Shown piece after piece: positions 17,431-25,600 of a stretch of DNA of 60,273 nucleotides. The notes below the pieces were generated by a model, which was not told where the DNA came from, searched no databases, and saw only the letters and a list, made by a program, of their open reading frames with translations. The stretch lies in assembly GCA_030148025.1 (NCBI GenBank), contig JASBUG010000014.1, positions 1 to 60,273 on the forward strand, given 5' to 3'. The stretch is from Flavobacteriaceae bacterium. GTDB lineage: Bacteria; Bacteroidota; Bacteroidia; Flavobacteriales; Flavobacteriaceae. The position numbers and the translations under genes are program-made. Numbering within the stretch: the first letter of the stretch is position 1; each line of letters starts with the position of its first letter.

Positions 17431-17463
17431 ATAGAAAAAGCTACTTTAGAAATAAAGTAGCTT
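17431..17463 (-). terminator. Terminator ending Rhs operon 1
   Basis: A perfect 11-bp stem AAGCTACTTTA/TAAAGTAGCTT (17438-17463) followed, on the minus strand, by TTTTTCTATT. It lies 65 bp past the stop of the lipoprotein gene at 17529. Confidence 0.6.
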
Positions 17464-17490
17464 CTATATTATTTCCTTCTTACTCTTACC

Positions 17491-17513
17491 GCCACTAGTC
17501 ACAGACTAGCGGT
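17491..17513. repeat. REP-like palindrome, copy 2
   Basis: Identical over 23 bases to 17385-17407. Both copies are preceded by TTCTTACTC, so the repeated unit is slightly longer than the palindrome. Confidence 0.7.
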
Positions 17514-17528
17514 AGCTGGGGGCTACAC

Positions 17529-18005
17529 TTACCAATAATGTGAAAGATTAAATTCATAGAAAATATTTTTCTCTCTATCAATTAAATAAATACAATAGTA
17601 ATTCTCATTTTTACTATCCTCTAAACCAATTTTTACATCATATAATCCAGATATAAGATAAGCAGTATTATCCTTCTCTAAATCTACAATTAACTCTTTG
17701 ATAAATTGAACATCTGTCTTATTAACTGTAGTGTTAAATGAATCATTCAAATAGTCTTTAAGAAAACCATAAATTTTTAAATTAGGTTTAATTAAATTCC
17801 AGTTTTTTGCTTTAAAATCAGAATTAGCAACAGGATAATTTTTAATTTCTTTCAACTCAACCTTATGATTAATCTTAAAAATTGAAACTTCTATAGTTCC
17901 TAAATAAAAGCCCCTTTCTTTATTTAAAGAAAAAGCCTCAGGTAATGCTTTTTGATTACATGAAAAAACTAATATTAACACTAATAAACTTAATCTATAT
18001 AACAT
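17529..18005 (-). CDS. Small lipoprotein, candidate immunity to the adjacent Rhs toxin
   Basis: 158 residues with a lipoprotein signal (LLVLILVFSC, Cys16) and a soluble domain with a C-terminal beta-rich part (NTAYLISGLYDVKIGLED, YYCIYLIDREKNIFYEF). It starts 9 bases after the stop of the 1547-residue Rhs protein, the usual place for immunity. Being membrane-anchored it would protect the periplasm or membrane rather than the cytosol, which hints that the toxin acts there. No family recognised; the role is inferred from position. Confidence 0.6.
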   Translation of the reverse strand: MLYRLSLLVLILVFSCNQKALPEAFSLNKERGFYLGTIEVSIFKINHKVELKEIKNYPVANSDFKAKNWNLIKPNLKIYGFLKDYLNDSFNTTVNKTDVQFIKELIVDLEKDNTAYLISGLYDVKIGLEDSKNENYYCIYLIDREKNIFYEFNLSHYW

Positions 18006-18014
18006 AATCTTTAT

Positions 18015-21000
18015 TTAATCAACTCCTGGAGGGCTAATTCCTCTTGGTCTAGGTATATATTTCATATTTATGGTACCTGAACCATAACCATAAAAACTAA
18101 AATCATCTCCAGCACCTTTTATCCATTTCCTCCAACTCTTAAAATCATAAGTATCAATCCCTCCATTAGATCTTGATTTTAAAGTTACAATTCCTTTTTG
18201 AGGGTCTAGTAAAACAACTCTAAGTGTTCCATATACGCCTGATAATGTATTATCTCTTGCTGGTCTATATAAAATATTTGGGTTATCGGCATGAATATCA
18301 AAATATTTAAAAAAATTAACTGACATCTCATTTTTCCCACCAAAATCATCAACGCCTAACCTACTACTTTTAAAATTCATTTTTGAAATATCTACAAAAA
18401 GAGGCTGTCCATTACCTTCTTTTCTCCACTTGTCTGCTTCTCCAACTGTAACGATTCCATCCCAATCAGGACGACTAGGCAGTGTCAACATATGAGCATA
18501 TATTTTAGCAAAAGCTGTACCTGAATATGAATCACTACTCATCCAATTACTTAAAAAACTACCTCCATTACTCAAAATATCTGATTGTGCCATCCCATTC
18601 GTAAATTCCCCATCATAAACTATAGCTTCTCCTTGTAAACCATATTCATCAACACCTCTAAAAGTCCCATCGGAGCCATAAATCGGATTATCCTCCCCTC
18701 CATCAGGGTCAACATGTGTAATTGGATTATTACCCATTCCAAGATAAGGGCTTGAATATTGTCCAGCTGGATCAGTAGTCAACCATCTACCAATTCGGCT
18801 ATCCCATAAACGTAATTGGAAGGCTTCTTTCCCTGTTTCTGGATCTTTCTCTTGACCCTGATAGGCATAGCGGTAGCCATTGGCATCCACTAATTGGGTA
18901 TTCATAACCATACCAAAAGGGTAATAATCTGTAGCACCTTTTAAATCTTGCGCACCACCCGCTACTTTTCCCACCAATACACGTACATTCCCTAAGTGGT
19001 CAGTAATTTGATATACTGAAGCTTCTTCTGGTGTTGCAGCACTTCTATAATACACCCCTAAACGGCTAGCGCCATAAATAGTATGCTCTTTAACCATATT
19101 ACCTTGGTATACTGCTAAAATGGTTCCGGCAGCATCCCTAATATAATAATCACTTTTTGTCAATGAGCCTGTCGTGCCATAAATATCTTTACGTACACGG
19201 TGTCCTTTATCATTATAAAAGAACTTTACCAAAGGTACATTTTTTTTAGACACTTCGGTTACCAGTCCACTGGTATTATATTTATATCTAATAATATTTG
19301 TAGGGTCAGCAATAGTAGCAAATTCATGATCTTCTATAAGTTGTCCTATGCTATTATACACATAATTTCCTGGTGCTTGACCTTCTAGGTCTGTGGTTAT
19401 AGCAGAGTTCTCGACTGTGTCACTTACATAATCTAATTGGTTTTTACCAGATTTATAATGATAAGTAAAATTATCCATAGCATTGATGCCACTTACTGTA
19501 TTAGCATTACGCTTTAACTTTTCTATGTTTCCATTGGCATCATATTCTATGTTTGTAACATCATAATCACCATTATTACTTAAAAAGCCATCTACATCTA
19601 TAATAGTGGTGCTAAAAACACTTCCATTTTGCGCATGGAACCCTGGTAATAGGGTAATGCTTTCGGTAGCCTCAATAGCTAAACTACTACCACTACTTGT
19701 AACTGCCGTAGAGGTTTCGTGTGGGTTGGCAGTTGTAGGTACAGGTGTACTGTACTTACCAAAATAAGCATCGGTTAACCAATTGTTTTTATTATAGCGA
19801 TAGTCATACGTAGTTTCTTCGCCTACACCAAACGATCTATAACCATTATTCCAACGTAAACCTTTTATATTTCCGTTAAACTGGTCTTTTCCAAACGTGG
19901 TCGTTTCTACATTGCTTAAAGGACGTTTATAGTCATTTTTATGGTAATCTATCGCTAAGCCAAACAAATCGTTATTATCACCGCCAGGGTCTTTAGCAGC
20001 AGTTAAACTAGGGTGGTTTATCCCTTTAAGTTGCCCATTTAAATTGTATACATAATCTAGACCCTGTAAGTCTTCAGCAATATTTAAACGCTTTAAGGCA
20101 CCGTTTTCATAATAACTATATTCGGCATGGGTAATATAAGCTACTCCATCGGTAGAGGTTTCAACCTTTACCAGTTCGTTAACAATATTATAAGTATAAC
20201 GATGTATAAATCGTTCGCCCTGATTATTCTTTTGATAATCAACTGAGGTTACAGCGCCTGTTATTTGATCGTAAGTATAATTGATGGTTTTAAAACCTAG
20301 ACCGGTAATATTTTGCACGACCCACTTTACACGATCATACACGTCATAACTATAATAAGTTGTCGTATTTTCATTGGATGTTTTTGCTACATTGCTTGCT
20401 AAAAATGTAGGGTTGCTATAACTGCTATGCACTCCTGTTAATATTGCCAGATCTGCACTTTCTAAATAATCGTAGGTGGTAAATTGTTGTTCTTTTTTTG
20501 TTCCAGATGGTAAAGTAACAACATCAGGATCGGCAGTAGCAAAAGCCGTACTTTCTACAACACCACTTTCTATAGGTCTTCCTAAGTCATCGTAATTGGT
20601 ATATGAAAATTCAGCATCAGACACATTACCATCATCATTTGGGTCTGCTTGTTTAGAGTTTTGAGAAAAGCGTATTTGACCATCTTCTCTATATTTAAAA
20701 TTTGCTGTGCCTTCATCTGGGCTTGTGGTGCTCACTAATTGCCCCAATGTATTGTATTGAAAGGTCGTTTCTAAATGATTTAAAGGTTGCTTTGAAGATA
20801 TTAAACGACCTACATCGTCATAACTATTTAAACTATAATCGTAATAATTTTCTTTGCATGATATACTTATAGTTGTTGCTGGCGATATAGGGTCATAATC
20901 CTCGAGATTAGTAACTGACACTCTATAAAACCCATTAGCTAAAGTGTTTGTGGCAGCTGTAACCAGTGTTTCATTAATAAGATCGTGTACTTCGGTTATT

Positions 21001-22658
21001 ATACCAGATACACCATTAACAGTAAACCCAGTGGTACCTACTGGCACATGTATATCTACAAAACCTTGTTTGCTAATATTTACGGTTTGATTTCTAACTG
21101 CAGCGCCTCCTGTTCTGGCTGCTGCTAAAGCTTTACCATCGGTATCACTAAAAGCCACCACTTCATTACCATGCACATCTCTGCTTATGCTTTTAATAAT
21201 TTTTCTACTACCATCGCTGGTTTTATAACTAGGATCGTTAAATGCACCTGCTTGGGCAAGCTCATCGCCTGCTGGCATAGAAAAGGCATGTCCTTGTATC
21301 CATTCTTTTGTTCCGTCATTATCTGCATCAACTTTATTACCGCCAATAGTTTTAAGTACCGAACCAGGGTTTAACTTACTGTAAATAGTTCGTGAAAACG
21401 GATAATCGGTAATATCCTGATAATCATTACCTTCTCCAGCAGCATTGGTATTCTGCTCACTATAAAACCAACCCAATGTATTAGCTGTTGTTCCCACTTG
21501 AGCTGGCGCTTCAGGTGTGGTTTCAAAATCTGAAGTGGTATAATTACTTCCGTCTGTTTTTCTCATAAAAGCATTATCGAAAAAAATATGTCCTTGAGAG
21601 TTTATTGGCGCACTTAACGTTTGTACTGCAGGTCGTCCTGCATCGTCATATTTAATTTCATTTGCCCATACCTTACCAGTTTTAATATCTAAGTTTTGAG
21701 TTTGTAAAAGTTTACCCAGATCGTTATAATAAGTTTTACTTTTAGAAGTACCTTCGCCTGAGGCATTATACGTATAAGTAAGTACGGTATTATAAGGTTC
21801 GGCCGTTAAATCATTTGGCGGACAACCATTATTCCCCGCAGGACCAATATCATTTGGACAGAGATCGCCACTAACCAACACATAGGTGCCTCCTGTAGGC
21901 ATATTACATTGCACTATTGGAATTTTCCCTCCCAATCCGTCACCATCGGCATCAAGATACCATATGGTTGCAGGATGAATATTAGCATCTCCATCGTTAC
22001 AATCTCCACCATTAGGAACATAAAATGCAGAAGACGGTTCGCTTCTATACTCTGTATTACTATCTACTCCATAATCATCACCATCAGCATCATAATAAAA
22101 GGTACTTGGCGGAATATTTGTAATAGCAGCATTGGTATCATCTAAATCGCCTCCTACCACCACGGGGTTCGTTAATCCTATAGCAGAACAGCCCAGATGG
22201 GTAACATTTGGATCTCCAAAGCCATCATTATCACTATCCTGAAACCATACACGCTCAATAGTAATTGTGCTATCAGTATCGTCGCAATCTTCATTATTAA
22301 TAGCATAACCTGCTGGTGGAGTTGAGCTTGATTGACAAATTAAAGTGATAAATCCAGTACCATAACCATCACCATCATTGTCTATATAAAATTTTCTTGG
22401 ATAGATATTAGCATTATTGTCATTACAATCACCACCAGATTTAGCATAATTGCTAGGGTTAGGGCCATAAAAGCACATAATATTTCCGGCACCGTAACCA
22501 TCTCCATCATTATCAAAATATCCTCTTTTGCCACATCCACTAGGGCCATCATCAAAACAATTTACACAATCCTGCCCATAGGCCATGGTAAAAGAAACTA
22601 TTGAGAAAAAAATAACGAGACGGTATTTTAGTTTGTATTGTTTCATAATTTTAAACAT
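18015..22658 (-). CDS. Rhs/YD-repeat 'B' protein with N-terminal calcium-type repeats and unique C-terminus
   Basis: 1547 residues. After a signal peptide (FFSIVSFTMAYGQ) come about six repeats of the form FYxDxDGDGYG ... GGDCNDxNANIYP (residues 45-280), the Asp-rich MopE/thrombospondin-3-like motif that binds calcium. YD repeats and the Rhs core follow, closing with LRLWDSRIGRWLTTDPAG ... NNPITHVDPDGG near 1317. The last 230 residues (DGIVTVGEADKWRKEGNG, then SVNFFKYFDIHADNP and GTLRVVLLDPQKG) are a variable tail presumed toxic; I do not know the family or its activity. It follows an 'A' Rhs gene by 26 bases. A second ATG four codons in is possible. Confidence 0.85.
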   Translation of the reverse strand: MFKIMKQYKLKYRLVIFFSIVSFTMAYGQDCVNCFDDGPSGCGKRGYFDNDGDGYGAGNIMCFYGPNPSNYAKSGGDCNDNNANIYPRKFYIDNDGDGYGTGFITLICQSSSTPPAGYAINNEDCDDTDSTITIERVWFQDSDNDGFGDPNVTHLGCSAIGLTNPVVVGGDLDDTNAAITNIPPSTFYYDADGDDYGVDSNTEYRSEPSSAFYVPNGGDCNDGDANIHPATIWYLDADGDGLGGKIPIVQCNMPTGGTYVLVSGDLCPNDIGPAGNNGCPPNDLTAEPYNTVLTYTYNASGEGTSKSKTYYNDLGKLLQTQNLDIKTGKVWANEIKYDDAGRPAVQTLSAPINSQGHIFFDNAFMRKTDGSNYTTSDFETTPEAPAQVGTTANTLGWFYSEQNTNAAGEGNDYQDITDYPFSRTIYSKLNPGSVLKTIGGNKVDADNDGTKEWIQGHAFSMPAGDELAQAGAFNDPSYKTSDGSRKIIKSISRDVHGNEVVAFSDTDGKALAAARTGGAAVRNQTVNISKQGFVDIHVPVGTTGFTVNGVSGIITEVHDLINETLVTAATNTLANGFYRVSVTNLEDYDPISPATTISISCKENYYDYSLNSYDDVGRLISSKQPLNHLETTFQYNTLGQLVSTTSPDEGTANFKYREDGQIRFSQNSKQADPNDDGNVSDAEFSYTNYDDLGRPIESGVVESTAFATADPDVVTLPSGTKKEQQFTTYDYLESADLAILTGVHSSYSNPTFLASNVAKTSNENTTTYYSYDVYDRVKWVVQNITGLGFKTINYTYDQITGAVTSVDYQKNNQGERFIHRYTYNIVNELVKVETSTDGVAYITHAEYSYYENGALKRLNIAEDLQGLDYVYNLNGQLKGINHPSLTAAKDPGGDNNDLFGLAIDYHKNDYKRPLSNVETTTFGKDQFNGNIKGLRWNNGYRSFGVGEETTYDYRYNKNNWLTDAYFGKYSTPVPTTANPHETSTAVTSSGSSLAIEATESITLLPGFHAQNGSVFSTTIIDVDGFLSNNGDYDVTNIEYDANGNIEKLKRNANTVSGINAMDNFTYHYKSGKNQLDYVSDTVENSAITTDLEGQAPGNYVYNSIGQLIEDHEFATIADPTNIIRYKYNTSGLVTEVSKKNVPLVKFFYNDKGHRVRKDIYGTTGSLTKSDYYIRDAAGTILAVYQGNMVKEHTIYGASRLGVYYRSAATPEEASVYQITDHLGNVRVLVGKVAGGAQDLKGATDYYPFGMVMNTQLVDANGYRYAYQGQEKDPETGKEAFQLRLWDSRIGRWLTTDPAGQYSSPYLGMGNNPITHVDPDGGEDNPIYGSDGTFRGVDEYGLQGEAIVYDGEFTNGMAQSDILSNGGSFLSNWMSSDSYSGTAFAKIYAHMLTLPSRPDWDGIVTVGEADKWRKEGNGQPLFVDISKMNFKSSRLGVDDFGGKNEMSVNFFKYFDIHADNPNILYRPARDNTLSGVYGTLRVVLLDPQKGIVTLKSRSNGGIDTYDFKSWRKWIKGAGDDFSFYGYGSGTINMKYIPRPRGISPPGVD

Positions 22659-22684
22659 GTTTTATTTTTAGCTTACTAGTATTA

Positions 22685-25600
22685 TTAATTTTGAGGGTTA
22701 CCTCCTCCTGAACCAGAGTCACATTCATTATTATTCCTTATCACTCTAATAGATTCCCCTAAATAACCATATTGATTATCGGTTACAACCAATTTCACAT
22801 AACGTGTATCACAACCCGAAAGATTCGTCCAATCGAAATTTGGAGATGTTGAAGACCATGCCGTTTCAAATTGTGTGCTTGAATCACCAATGCCTTTGTA
22901 CCATTTAAAACTATAATTTCCTGAACCTCCTGTTACTGTAGCAATAAATTCCTGATGTGTAGCATTAGATGCTCCATAGGTAACCGTTGCAAAGAGAGGT
23001 TGAATAACACCTTCAATAGGGTTACTAAATTGATATATATGCTCTGCGACTTTTTTAAAGCCGCCTGTTAAATTGGTGTCATCCACTACCTCACTAAAGG
23101 TTCTCACCAATCTACCTATAGCATCATATTCGTATGTTGTAGAAAGATTATTTGCGCCTAAAACGGCTTCCAGTTCTTCCCAATCGTTGTAAACATAGGT
23201 AACCATCGAAGAGGTTACTGGATGAATTCTAAAATCGTCAAAAAATATAGTGCCAGAATTTGCTTTTACATAAACTGTTTTGCTATTAGTGTCCCAGTCT
23301 ACATAATGGTTTAACAACACCCAATCACCAGATGGAATTACCTCTCCGTTAAAGGATTTCAAGCTTAATCCATCGAAAACTTTTGCATTTGTATAATTAT
23401 CTTTTGAAGCCCAAACTGAAATTTTGTATCTCCCAGCACGATGTCCCGACAACAGATCTGTTTTAAATCCTTGTTGTGTACTTACCTCAATTGAATATTT
23501 TCCTGTGTGTGCTTTTACCAAAGTGCGTCCCACACTTGAAATTCCATCATCAAAAGTTGATCCATCTAAATATTCAGCACCAGAATAGAACATTTCTTGA
23601 TAAGCAGCATTGGCTACAGCCATCACTTTAGTGTTACGGTCTCCCATTTTTGTTGCTGCATAATTCCCATTAATATCAACAGACTCAAGTGGTAAAGAAT
23701 ACTCATCGTATTTTGTGATTTCAGAAAGTTGTTTCCATTGTGCTGCTTGCGAACCAGCATTTACATTCCAATTAAAACCGTCATCCTCACCACTAAAATT
23801 AACATACACGCCATTTCCATCAAGTTGACCATTCCATGTAAAGGTTTTATGTTTTCTCCATACATCTGTACTTAATATTGCACCATTTACATTATAAGAA
23901 TATACATCAGGTTTCCAGGTAGTTATTCCTACTCCTGTTTCCTTCCATGACCCAGATTGATTTATATAGCTTTTTGTCATGGCTTCTTGTGTTAGCATAT
24001 TTTTATTGTTTACATTATCTGCTTTACTACCTAAATCGGAATATTTAGTATAAGCAGGAATTGTTTCTGTTTTAAATTCAGTCCCATCACTACTTTCAGT
24101 CCTAGTTTCTAAAAGTTGAGATGATATTTCATCATAAGTATCAAAATATGTAGTGCTTGTAAATCCACCTTGAATAACGGTTGTAGACTCTAAAACACTT
24201 GGATAGGTAGTTCTTGTAGAGGAACTAATTAACCACCTATCAGATCCATTATTATTGTTTTCATAGTCTATTTCTTTATAAGTCTGAAAAGATTCTTGTG
24301 TAATTCCTTGAGAAATATTTTCAGTTGATTTATAATTATTAATAGTTTTACTTAAAAGCTGCCCATAATTATTATAGCTTGCTTTAGACAATAATTGGCC
24401 TAACGATGCCATGTTATCCTTCAACTCGATATTCTTTAATAAAACAGCAAAATTACCACTAGAGGAACTGCTTTGTGGAGCTGGACTCAACTCAAGAACA
24501 TCCTGAAATCCAACATTGGTAACATTATGTTTTATTGGCAATACTTTAAATTCATACTGCGTATACCCTAATGATTCATTATTTGTACCATACGATGTAG
24601 TTTTAACATGTCCATACATTGGTACCGGAGGAGGAAGTTCCATACCATATGGCACCTCATTAGTAACCTCGTTAATATATGGCACATAGCTTACAATTCC
24701 AGAAGTGTTTGATGTTCCAGGTATACTATAATCATAATCTGTTCTGTATTCTGCAAAACCATCGGTAGTCTTAACAGATTTCACTCTAACCCCTGCACTA
24801 TAGTCTCCAGTTGGAATAGTAACTCGTGCAATCTCAGGGTAATCTGAAGATAAGTCTGAACAACTAGTTTTACTAGAATAAACATCTGTATGTAACGTTG
24901 GATCTCCATTAAACCTAAGCGTTAAAGTTTTTCCGGCATTAGAAACAGATATTACCGTAGCCATTCCATAAAACGACTTATAATCATATAAAACATGATC
25001 TATTAAAGGGTTTCCTGCATTATCATGTTCTGTACACGATTGAAACTCTATATAACTTACGGGTAATTGACTATTTGAACTTACGTTATAATCACTAAAT
25101 GGTTCATCTGAATGAATTGTAATTTCATTTCCGTTTGATACAACACCGTCAAAAAACAACTCATGCTCTGTGGCTGAAATAAATGTTTTAGGTTCATATT
25201 CAATTTCAATTTTCCCTCCAGTAGGCATTGTAATTTCTCTTAAATTCCAAACTTTTGGATAAAATTTATTATAGCCCCATTTATCCTTTTGATTTAAATA
25301 ATAAGATCCTAAATGGTATTCAAAATTATAAGATGGTTTAAGTTGAACACCTCCCTTTCCTTTAAAAGTTACATGGTTAAGTGTTAAACGCCCATTCACT
25401 CCTCCAAATGTGTACGGTGCTCCTGATGCCAGATCATAACTATATCCTGAAAAATCAACAATTTTAAGTGACTTATCTCGAAGTGTGTTTAAGCTGGTAA
25501 AATCATTTATATCCAACACATTATTTTGCATACTATAGTTTATAACCTTTGAATCTCCATCTTCATAAATTTTATCATAGAATGTTACCGTCTCTGAAAA

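Noticed and set aside
17241..17528. CRISPR array from the repeated 23-mers
   Set aside because: Only two identical copies and one variant, all palindromic, with no regular spacers or cas genes.
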